Source: Rhodoferax sp.
Lineage (GTDB): Bacteria; Pseudomonadota; Gammaproteobacteria; Burkholderiales; Burkholderiaceae_C
Assembly (NCBI GenBank): GCA_020048255.1
Contig: JAIFMR010000213.1
Span: 1-9,127, forward strand
Reading direction: 5' to 3'
Length of the DNA: 9,127 bases
The translations under genes were made by a program, and so were the position numbers. The notes beneath the pieces are model-generated. The model was given only the letters and a program-made list of their open reading frames with translations, was not told where the DNA came from and ran no database searches. Of this stretch, positions 1-4,592 are shown in pieces; position 1 is the first letter of the stretch, and each line of letters begins with the position of its first letter.

Positions 1-2
1 TT

Positions 3-137
3 GCGGCGCAGATGGCCGCCATGTTTGCCCAGGATGTGGCTGCGTCGCAGCTCATCGACCCCGCCACCTGGGCCGATCGCCCCTTGCGTTTCAAACTCAA
101 GGAGTGGCTGGCAACCTGGTGGGAGCGCTGGCTGTAG
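3..137 (+). CDS. C-terminal end of a probable phospholipase D-family cardiolipin synthase (partial)
   Basis: An open frame enters from the left edge and ends at TAG 135-137, giving 44 residues. The tail has the pattern seen at the C-terminus of ClsB-type cardiolipin synthases: a Phe-Ala-x-Asp stretch, then Ser-x-x-Ile, then W-A-D-R-P-L followed by a basic and Trp-rich end (KEWLATWWERWL). In that family the tail lies after the second HKD motif, and the enzyme makes cardiolipin at the inner membrane by phosphatidyl transfer. Neither HKD motif is inside the window, so the assignment rests on the tail alone. It converges with the small membrane-protein gene on the other strand, with only a palindrome between them. 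The reading frame is well supported; the family name is a moderate-confidence recognition. Confidence 0.55.
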   Translation, partial: AAQMAAMFAQDVAASQLIDPATWADRPLRFKLKEWLATWWERWL

Positions 138-141
138 CTGA

Positions 142-240
142 TTCCATTTCCAAATCATTTGTGTCTAGGCGCAAAGCCGCAGGCAGTACCGACGTACGAC
201 AAGGCGAAGCAACAACGACACGGATGATTTGGATGTGGAA
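142..240. repeat. 99-bp imperfect palindrome between convergent genes (REP-like element or bidirectional terminator)
   Basis: The outer arms are 142-165 and 217-240. The left arm reads ttccatttccaaatcat then ttgtgtc; the reverse complement of the right arm reads ttccacatccaaatcat then ccgtgtc. That is 20 of 24 matching positions, and three of the four mismatches (left T against right G) would be G-U pairs in plus-strand RNA. The inner part (about 50 bases) holds a small GTAC-CGAC-GTAC hairpin at 187-198. The element starts four bases after the stop codon at 137 and ends directly against the stop codon of the minus-strand gene at 241-243. The position suits a two-way transcription stop or mRNA 3'-end protection, but there is no T-run after the stem, so a classical intrinsic terminator is not shown. 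It may be one copy of a dispersed genomic repeat; that is inference. Confidence 0.75.
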
Positions 241-456
241 TTACTTGCGGCTAAAGGCTAGGAGAAAAATACCCAATACCACCGAGCCCCCGCTCAGAAT
301 CAGGGGCACATTGACCGTCTTTGTCTCTTGCACCTTGAGCTCCAGGGTGCCCAGCTTCAGTGCGGTGGTTTCTTTCGGATAGCTAAAGCCACCATAGGCC
401 AGACCCAGGCCGCCCGCGACGATCAAGAAAATGCCTACCAGTTTGATCGGGTTCAT
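241..456 (-). CDS. Small two-helix inner-membrane protein, function unknown
   Basis: This 71-residue protein begins MNPIKLVGIFLIVAGGLGLA. It has one hydrophobic helix at about residues 5-22, a polar middle of about 27 residues containing Y-G-G-F-S-Y-x-K-E-T and L-E-L-K-V-Q-E-T-K-T-V, and a second helix at about 50-68, ending S-R-K. The layout suggests two membrane spans with the middle segment on the periplasmic side. Similar short proteins with a Tyr-Gly-Gly-Phe-x-Tyr turn are common in proteobacteria and carry no assigned role. The ATG at 456 is chosen because GGAG lies about seven bases upstream (ctcacggtttttgcggagac). A longer in-frame extension to 771 exists, but it reads through a repeat element and is not credible. 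The gene appears monocistronic, with a structured leader upstream. Confidence 0.8.
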   Translation of the reverse strand: MNPIKLVGIFLIVAGGLGLAYGGFSYPKETTALKLGTLELKVQETKTVNVPLILSGGSVVLGIFLLAFSRK

Positions 457-503
457 GTATGTCTCCGCAAAAACCGTGAGGTTGACAGGTGTGCGTCTTC
501 GGG

Positions 504-573
504 TCTGTGCGCCTGCGCACACAGATGCGTTGAGGCGTTGCATGGCAGCGTTGCGGTGATGCACGGCATCTGT
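504..573 (-). other. Structured leader upstream of the small membrane-protein gene
   Basis: Two nested inverted-repeat sets lie 48-117 bases upstream of the start codon at 456. TGTGCG (506-511) and CGCACA (516-521) form a 6-bp stem with a 4-base loop. ACAGATGC (521-528) and GCATCTGT (566-573) form a perfect 8-bp stem, enclosing TGCAT (539-543) and ATGCA (559-563). The two sets share base 521, so they could be alternative folds. This could be a 5'-leader structure, a dyad bound by a regulator, or chance in GC-rich DNA. No known riboswitch class is recognised. Confidence 0.35.
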
Positions 574-604
574 GATGTTGTTTGGCCACGTTGTGGTTCT
601 ACAC

Positions 605-737
605 GGCCTGGCGACTGGGTCAAGCGCATGCGGTTTTGGATCGAAATCACGCGCGGGGCGAGGGCTGTGGTGTGCGACTACCTGGGGACGCACGCCTTTC
701 GTTCCAAAGCCCGGTCGCCAGACCCAGCCACCATGCC
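605..737 (+). repeat. 133-bp palindromic intergenic repeat, copy 1
   Basis: This is the first of two copies of the same element; the other is at 917-1049 in opposite orientation. Aligned without gaps, the copies differ at about 26 of 133 positions by hand count (about 80% identity). Each copy is itself an imperfect palindrome. Here CTGGGTC (615-621) faces GACCCAG (721-727), and TTTGGATCGAAA (635-646) faces a right arm whose reverse complement is TTTGGAACGAAA (697-708). The arms enclose a GC-rich centre at about 650-690. The conserved blocks are cgcatgcggttttgga, aatcacgcgcgggg and caaagcccggtcgcc. There is no clear target-site duplication. The element resembles a REP/BIME or MITE-like sequence of unknown family. 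Confidence 0.85.
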
Positions 738-765
738 TTACCGTACGTGGAAATACCAAAAATGA

Positions 766-825
766 CATCAAATGAGGCTCTATCCCATATATGCATTGCG
801 CTGAAAGCTATCAAAATAGATAACT
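766..825 (+). repeat. Probable degenerate copy of a Comamonadaceae-type intergenic repeat
   Basis: The stretch contains catcaaatgaggctctat near its start and gaaagctatcaaaatag near its end, separated by about 25 bases. From memory, many Comamonadaceae genomes carry an abundant short intergenic repeat with the same flanks (a tcaaat-aggctct start, a GC-rich middle with an AGCGCT core, and an agctatcaaaatag end). The central palindromic core looks eroded here. It sits between the two 133-bp elements and is clearly more AT-rich than they are. The identification relies on recall and on one copy only. Confidence 0.35.
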
Positions 826-916
826 CAACGGACTAAATTCAATGCCCATCTAGCACTGGTATGCCAACGGTACCCATGGCTCATCTCATTGACCCCTTGC
901 GTTCCAACAACCTTGA

Positions 917-1049
917 GGTGCGGTAATTGGGTTGGGCGACCGGGCTTTGGAGGGCAAGGCGTGCGCCCCCTGGACTTCGCACACCACAACCCTCACCCCG
1001 CGCGTGATTGCCCTCCAAAACCGCATGCGCCTAACCCAGTTGCCGCGCC
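917..1049 (-). repeat. 133-bp palindromic intergenic repeat, copy 2 (inverted)
   Basis: This is the reverse-oriented partner of 605-737, of identical length. Its arms pair well: tgggttgggcg (928-938) faces a right arm whose reverse complement is tgggttaggcg (1028-1038), and tttggagggcaa (946-957) faces an exact complement at 1009-1020. Relative to copy 1, several arm positions have changed on both sides so that pairing is kept: GTC/GTC became GTT/GTT, and CGAAA/CGAAA became GGCAA/GGCAA. The copy ends about 156 bases before the BON lipoprotein start, so it could lie in or near that gene's promoter or leader region. Confidence 0.85.
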
Positions 1050-1192
1050 GGACGCCATGCTGAGCAAATATCTGATGCCACGGCGGCCACCTCACACCAT
1101 CGAATTGCAACTGCCTGTACCGGAGGTTCGCCAACGCACAGAAATTGCCGCGTCATCAGCGCACAGTTCAGCGTGCCTTCAAATTTTTCAAA

Positions 1193-1198
1193 CCGGAG
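1193..1198 (+). promoter_or_regulatory. Ribosome binding site fixing the BON lipoprotein start
   Basis: CGGAGA lies seven bases before ATG 1206 (ccggagatcattgATG). The in-frame ATG at 1173 has no comparable site and would place extra charged residues in front of the signal peptide, so 1206 is preferred. Confidence 0.75.
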
Positions 1199-1205
1199 AT
1201 CATTG

Positions 1206-1784
1206 ATGAACAACCCCCTGGGACTACGCATTGTCACCACCACATTGGCTGGGGTCATGACCATTGCCATGGTGGCCTGCAACAAGCCTGCAGACGCCAC
1301 CAATCCGCCACCGCCCAACACCACCCTCGGTACCGAGCTGGATGACAGCGTGGTCACCACACGCGTCAAGTCTGTACTGCTGGACGACGCCGACACCAAG
1401 AGCTTCGACATCAAGGTCGAGACTCACAAGGGCGAGGTCATGCTCAGCGGCTTTGTTGACAACCCAACCCAGATGGACCACGCCATGGCCATCGTGCATG
1501 GCGTCGAAGGCGTGAAAAGTGTGGACAACAAAATCAGTCTCAAGTCGGGCACCAGCACGGTTGGCAACAAGCTGGACGATTCCGTGATCACCGCCAAGGT
1601 CAAAGCCGCCCTGATTGGCGACTCCGAGATCAAAAGCAGTGATATTGCGGTGATCACCCGCAAAGGCGAAGTCCAGCTCAGCGGCTTCGTCAACAACCAG
1701 TCACAAATCGTCCGCGCGGTTGAAATCACCCGCACGGTTGAGGGTGTGACCCAGGTCGGTAACGAAATGACTGTTAAAAAATAA
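1206..1784 (+). CDS. Double-BON-domain lipoprotein (OsmY/DolP-like)
   Basis: This 192-residue protein carries a lipoprotein signal peptide, with a hydrophobic stretch at about residues 9-24 and a lipobox-like M-V-A-C with Cys25. A Pro-rich linker (N33-N38) follows, then two BON domains at about 42-113 and 120-191. The two domains are clear repeats of each other: each has LDDSV-[IV]-T-x-[KR]-V-K near its start, K-G-E-V-x-L-S-G-F-V in the middle, and V-E-G-V with a following Asn near its end. BON domains in OsmY and DolP (YraP) bind phospholipid or envelope partners and help cells survive osmotic or envelope stress. Residue 26 is Asn rather than Asp, which by the E. coli +2 rule suggests outer-membrane sorting. 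Thirteen bases separate its stop from the next lipoprotein start, so the two are probably co-transcribed. The domain call is strong; the precise role is inferred. Confidence 0.88.
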   Translation: MNNPLGLRIVTTTLAGVMTIAMVACNKPADATNPPPPNTTLGTELDDSVVTTRVKSVLLDDADTKSFDIKVETHKGEVMLSGFVDNPTQMDHAMAIVHGVEGVKSVDNKISLKSGTSTVGNKLDDSVITAKVKAALIGDSEIKSSDIAVITRKGEVQLSGFVNNQSQIVRAVEITRTVEGVTQVGNEMTVKK

Positions 1785-1789
1785 GGTGG
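1783..1789 (+). promoter_or_regulatory. Ribosome binding site overlapping the upstream stop codon
   Basis: AAGGTGG overlaps the TAA stop (1782-1784) of the BON gene and lies eight bases before ATG 1798. This supports ATG 1798 over the in-frame GTG at 1786, which is inside the site, and suggests translational coupling of the two lipoprotein genes. Confidence 0.7.
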
Positions 1790-1797
1790 AAAAAACG

Positions 1798-2274
1798 ATG
1801 AGTATCCTGACCAACTTCAAAGCCGTGGCCAGCGTGTCTGCGGTGGTATTTCTGGGGGCCTGCGCCGAGATGCCACCCCCTGCCAATTCCGTCACCAACA
1901 CCTACCCGCAGACCAGCGGCGCCCGCGTCCTGTACGGCGTAGTGCAATCGATTGACCTGATTGCGCAGACCGGTTCGCCTGGCGGCACCATTGGCCTGGG
2001 CACAGTGGCCGGCGCTGTGGTGGGTGGCATTTTGGGCCATCAAGTAGGTGGTGGCAGTGGCAACACTGCGGCCACCGTGCTCGGTGCAGCGGGCGGCGCC
2101 TACGCCGGCCACAACCTGGAAAAGCGCAACGATCCGGTGACCACCAGCAACGCTTTCAGATTCACTATCCGCCTGAACGATGGCACCTACCAGGCCATCA
2201 CCCAAACCAGCAACGCCGACATCCGCGTGGGTGACCGGGTGCTGATCGACAACGGCACCGTGCGGCGTTATTGA
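1798..2274 (+). CDS. Glycine-zipper 2TM-domain lipoprotein (SlyB/17-kDa surface antigen-like)
   Basis: This 158-residue protein starts MSILTNFKAVASVSAVVFLG and has lipobox L-G-A-C with Cys22. A Pro-rich segment (P26-P28) follows. At about residues 62-104 there is a Gly/Ala-rich zipper with repeated Gly-x3-Gly and Gly-Gly-x2-Gly spacing (for example A-G-A-V-V-G-G-I-L-G-H), typical of the Rick_17kDa_Anti/glycine-zipper 2TM family. The C-terminal part, about 114-158, is a small beta-rich region (F-R-F-T-I-R-L-N-D-G, then V-G-D-R-V-L-I-D-N-G) that ends R-R-Y, as in SlyB-like proteins. Family members sit in the outer membrane and help keep the envelope intact, and SlyB is part of the PhoPQ stress response in enterics. 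Pairing with the BON lipoprotein fits an envelope-stress unit. Residue 23 after the lipid Cys is Ala, which predicts outer-membrane sorting. Confidence 0.87.
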   Translation: MSILTNFKAVASVSAVVFLGACAEMPPPANSVTNTYPQTSGARVLYGVVQSIDLIAQTGSPGGTIGLGTVAGAVVGGILGHQVGGGSGNTAATVLGAAGGAYAGHNLEKRNDPVTTSNAFRFTIRLNDGTYQAITQTSNADIRVGDRVLIDNGTVRRY

Positions 2275-2319
2275 ACTGGCCGATTGCGCTGGCCTGTCGA
2301 TCTGACAAATTTGACCGGG
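2275..2319. other. Short convergent intergenic region, no clear terminator
   Basis: Forty-five bases separate the ends of the glycine-zipper gene (plus) and the Crp-type gene (minus). GGCC at 2278-2281 and at 2291-2294 could form a short stem around a 9-base loop, and a caaatttg palindrome follows at about 2306-2313. Neither has a T-run or a long stem, so a strong intrinsic terminator is not supported in either direction. Confidence 0.3.
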
Positions 2320-3039
2320 CTAGCGGTGATGCACATCACTCAGCAGCCGGTCAATCTCTTTCTTGACCACGCCATAACACTCGCAGGCACGCACCTCCAA
2401 GGCGGTGCGGTCCAGCATGCTGATGTGGCCGCGCCGGTAGCTGATGCAGCCCGCTGCCTGCAAATGTCCGGCGGCGTCAGTCACGCTCTCGCGCCGTACC
2501 CCGAGCATGCTGGCCACCAGTTCCTGCGTCATGATCAGTTCGCGGTTGGGCACCCGGTCGTGCGTCAGCAGCAACCAGCGGCACAGCTGTTGCTCTACCG
2601 AATGGTGCCGGTTGCACACGGCGGTTTGGGCCATCTGGGTCATCAAGGCCTGGGTGTAACGCAGCAGCAGGCGCTGCAACACGCCACCCCGGTTGAACTC
2701 CTCCTTCAGGGTGATGCGGTCCAGCCGGTAAGCCTGGCCGGCGGTTTGCACCACGGCCGAACTCGACGTCGTGTCGCCGCCCATGAACAGCGATATACCC
2801 ACCACACCCTCATTGCCAACCCCCGCGGTCTCGGCGGACGCACCCGACTCTGTCACATAGTGCAGTGACACGATCGAGGTGGTCGGAAAGTAGACGTGGC
2901 GCATTTGTGTGCCGGGCTCATAGAGCATTTGCCCCAGCGCCATGGGCACGCGTTCCAGATGCCCGGCCAGGAGCTCAAAATCTAGCGCCGGCAATGCGGC
3001 CAACAAGTGATTTTGGCTTGGACTGTGAAGTGTGGTCAT
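2320..3039 (-). CDS. Crp/Fnr-family transcriptional regulator
   Basis: This 239-residue regulator has an N-terminal cyclic-nucleotide-binding-like beta-roll at about 10-115 (L-x-R-V-P-M-x-L-G-Q-x-L-Y-E-P-G, then Y-F-P-T-T-S-I-V-S-L). A connecting helix follows at about 118-150 (RYTQALMTQMAQTAVCNRHH). The C-terminal winged helix is at about 150-215, with the helix-turn-helix at about 169-193 (MTQELVASMLGVRRESVTDA). The N-terminal Cys ligands of Fnr are absent, and the roll lacks the clear R-x-A-x phosphate pocket of Crp, so the ligand is unknown. This subtype is common in betaproteobacteria. ATG 3039 is chosen because AGGGAG lies eight bases upstream; an in-frame extension to 3141 would overlap the preceding gene by 80 bases. 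It is the last gene of the signalling operon, 22 bases after the REC-PAS stop, and may be the transcriptional output of the block or its autoregulator; that is inference. Confidence 0.9.
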   Translation of the reverse strand: MTTLHSPSQNHLLAALPALDFELLAGHLERVPMALGQMLYEPGTQMRHVYFPTTSIVSLHYVTESGASAETAGVGNEGVVGISLFMGGDTTSSSAVVQTAGQAYRLDRITLKEEFNRGGVLQRLLLRYTQALMTQMAQTAVCNRHHSVEQQLCRWLLLTHDRVPNRELIMTQELVASMLGVRRESVTDAAGHLQAAGCISYRRGHISMLDRTALEVRACECYGVVKKEIDRLLSDVHHR

Positions 3040-3061
3040 TTTGTATCTCCCTGCCGTTGAT

Positions 3062-3886
3062 TCATCGCTTGGGGCTGACGTCCACACCAATGCCGCGGTA
3101 ACCAATAAAACAACTCGAGCGGTTGAACATCGGCTCGCCACTCACCTTGAACACCTGTTGCGTGCCGTCCTCCAGCAGACGGTGAAAGGTGAAGTCCAAA
3201 AACGGTTGCCTATCGGCAATCGTGGCCCGCAGGGTTTCCTGCTCGGCCTCGTTCCAGCCGGTCGAAGATCCGGGTCGTTGATGCTGACCATCCAGGCTCT
3301 CGACTTGCATGCCGAGCATTTCCAGTACCGGGCCTGACACCTTGGTGAACTGCCCTTGTGCATCCTGCTCCCAGTACCAGTCCGAGGCCAGTTCCGTCAG
3401 GCTGCGGTAGCGCGCCTCGCTCTCGCGCAATTCGGCGGTGCGCTCGGCCACGGTTTCTTCCAGCTCGCGGTTGTAGTTGGCCAGCTTTTTGTACAACAGA
3501 CGCACTTCCAGCATGTTGTGGATTCGGGTCTTGACCTCCACCAAATCAAACGGCTTGCTGATGAAGTCTTTGGCACCGGTCTGCAAGGCACGCAACTTGT
3601 GCCCCGGCTGAGCCGTGAGCACAATCACCGGCAAGTAGGCGTCCACCAGGTTGGCTTTCAAAGCTTCCATCACCTGAAAACCGTCCATCACGGGCATTTG
3701 CAGGTCCAGCAAAATCAGGTCATAGGCGTTTTGCCGATGCAGCGCGCCAACCTCCTCCGGCAGCATGGTGGATGACACCTGGGTGTAACCCGCGTCACCC
3801 AGCAGTTGGGTGAGCAACTGCACGTTGGCAGCCTGGTCATCCACAATCAAAATGCTGGCATGAAGGATATCGAGGGTCAGGTTCAT
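3062..3886 (-). CDS. REC-PAS response-regulator-like protein without an output domain
   Basis: This 274-residue protein begins with a receiver domain at about 10-125. It shows the acidic pair D16-D17, phospho-acceptor D61 in L-L-D-L-Q-M-P, T91 in V-L-T-A-Q, and K111 in S-K-P-F. A charged coiled-coil linker follows at about 125-158 (L-E-E-T-V-A-E-R-T-A-E-L-R-E-S-E-A-R), then a PAS domain at about 159-270 (S-L-T-E-L-A-S-D-W-Y-W-E-Q-D, ending F-I-G-Y-R-G-I-G-V-D-V). In related proteins I recall, this PAS type precedes a GGDEF or kinase module; here the frame stops right after it and the next gene begins 22 bases on. It may act as a phosphorylation-controlled adaptor or phosphate sink. The start at 3886 has AAGGAAA about six bases upstream. 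The receiver is strongly similar to that of the REC-GGDEF-EAL protein upstream in the operon. Confidence 0.9.
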   Translation of the reverse strand: MNLTLDILHASILIVDDQAANVQLLTQLLGDAGYTQVSSTMLPEEVGALHRQNAYDLILLDLQMPVMDGFQVMEALKANLVDAYLPVIVLTAQPGHKLRALQTGAKDFISKPFDLVEVKTRIHNMLEVRLLYKKLANYNRELEETVAERTAELRESEARYRSLTELASDWYWEQDAQGQFTKVSGPVLEMLGMQVESLDGQHQRPGSSTGWNEAEQETLRATIADRQPFLDFTFHRLLEDGTQQVFKVSGEPMFNRSSCFIGYRGIGVDVSPKR

Positions 3887-3959
3887 GGAGTTTCCTTGTC
3901 TTTTTAAATGGCTTTTTTCACTATAACTAACAGAGCAAATAACGCTTTACTCATCAGGT
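3887..3959 (-). other. 73-bp AT-rich gap within the signalling operon
   Basis: This is the only sizeable break among the six minus-strand genes. It is clearly more AT-rich than its surroundings. On the minus strand it contains TATAGT, a passable -10, but no TTGACA-like -35 at 16-18 bases. There is no terminator-like stem. It could hold a weak internal promoter for the REC-PAS and Crp genes; that is not demonstrated. Confidence 0.3.
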
Positions 3960-4592
3960 CTACAGGTCATTTTTATACTTATCTTTGGGTACCTGATCAA
4001 CTCTCGCTGCCAGACCGGTACCCGGGGTCTGGCTCAGGCCCATGCGCACAATCTGCTGCGCGATGTCTTCAGGTGACAACACAAAGTCAATGCAGCCACT
4101 CTCGATCGCGCTCTGCGGCATGTCGGGCTGCTTGGCGGTGGCGGGCTTTTGGGCAATGGTGATACCGCCGGCCTCCTGGATGGCACACATCGCGCTGGCA
4201 CCGTCCCCGTCGTAGCCCGAGACAATCACCGCCATCAGCTGTCCATCCCAATGGCCGGCCAGTGAGCGCAAAAACACTGTGATCACATCCGGCCAGCCGC
4301 GCGGTTTGGAGATGGGCACAAGGTGAAAGCGGCCATCAGCCACATGCAAATCGCGGTTCGCCGGGATGATGAACACCTGGTTGGGCTGCACCTCCATGGC
4401 TTCGGTAATCAACACCACCGGCATGCTGGAAAAGCGTATCAACACCTCGTGCAATTGGGTCGGCACCAGGGTGATGTGGTTGACAATGACCAGAGCCACG
4501 TTCATGTCGGGTGGCAGGTTTTGCAGCAGCCGGATGTAGGCGTCGAGCCCGCCCGCTGAGCCCCCGACACAGACGATGGGGAAATTCTTCAT
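3960..4592 (-). CDS. Stand-alone CheB-type methylesterase domain protein
   Basis: This 210-residue protein consists of a CheB C-terminal catalytic domain only; chemotaxis CheB is about 350 residues with an N-terminal receiver. The triad is visible: Ser12 in V-G-G-S-A-G-G, His39 in I-V-N-H, and Asp130 in S-G-Y-D-G-D-G-A. Other family blocks are present, such as I-I-P-A-N-R-D at 75-81, G-G-I-T-I-A-Q, and M-P-Q-S-A-I-E-S-G. The known reaction is hydrolysis of glutamyl methyl esters, or deamidation of glutamines, on chemoreceptors. No CheR, receptor or CheA is in the window, so the substrate is unknown. Its ATG overlaps the upstream kinase's TGA (ATGA, 4589-4592) with GAGG upstream, so it is translationally coupled to that kinase. 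The tail of about 20 residues (R-V-D-Q-V-P-K-D-K-Y-K) is basic and not part of the domain. Confidence 0.9.
   Translation of the reverse strand: MKNFPIVCVGGSAGGLDAYIRLLQNLPPDMNVALVIVNHITLVPTQLHEVLIRFSSMPVVLITEAMEVQPNQVFIIPANRDLHVADGRFHLVPISKPRGWPDVITVFLRSLAGHWDGQLMAVIVSGYDGDGASAMCAIQEAGGITIAQKPATAKQPDMPQSAIESGCIDFVLSPEDIAQQIVRMGLSQTPGTGLAARVDQVPKDKYKNDL

Larger units (their letters stand above)
457..1205. other. 749-bp repeat-rich intergenic region without a convincing gene
   Basis: The region separates the divergent starts of the small membrane protein (456, minus) and the BON lipoprotein (1206, plus), so promoters for both must lie here. It holds a leader with inverted repeats (504-573), two inverted 133-bp palindromic repeats (605-737 and 917-1049) and a probable third repeat type between them (about 766-825). 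Several open frames cross it on both strands, but all run through the repeats, lack credible ribosome sites and show no protein-like character. The segment 1050-1192 holds no feature I can name; no strong sigma-70 -35/-10 pair was found for either gene. Confidence 0.7.

Noticed and set aside
457..771. N-terminal extension of the small membrane protein by about 105 residues, and plus-strand open frames over 328-836
   Set aside because: They read through the 133-bp repeat and a hairpin leader, lack ribosome sites and show no protein-like pattern; the ATG at 456 has a good ribosome site.
457..1205. CRISPR array, tRNA or integrase attachment site in the repeat-rich region
   Set aside because: There are only two long inverted copies rather than regular short direct repeats, no tRNA-like fold was recognised, and no integrase or transposase gene is present in the window.
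886..1206. Open frames on both strands across repeat copy 2, with a peptide resembling one from copy 1 (W-V-x-R-M-R-F-W)
   Set aside because: The peptide similarity arises because the DNA repeat is the same. The differences between the copies follow hairpin pairing rather than codon constraint, so these are not treated as genes.
2278..2313. Bidirectional terminator between the glycine-zipper and Crp-type genes
   Set aside because: The only stem is 4 bp (GGCC/GGCC) with no T-run on either strand.
3040..3141. Longer Crp-type protein starting at 3141
   Set aside because: It would overlap the REC-PAS gene by 80 bases, adds 34 residues not typical of the family, and has a worse ribosome site than ATG 3039.
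3925..3955. Sigma-28 (FliA)-like promoter before the REC-PAS gene (TAAAG followed at 15 bases)
   Set aside because: The second half does not match GCCGATAA; the TAAAG match alone is expected by chance in an AT-rich gap.
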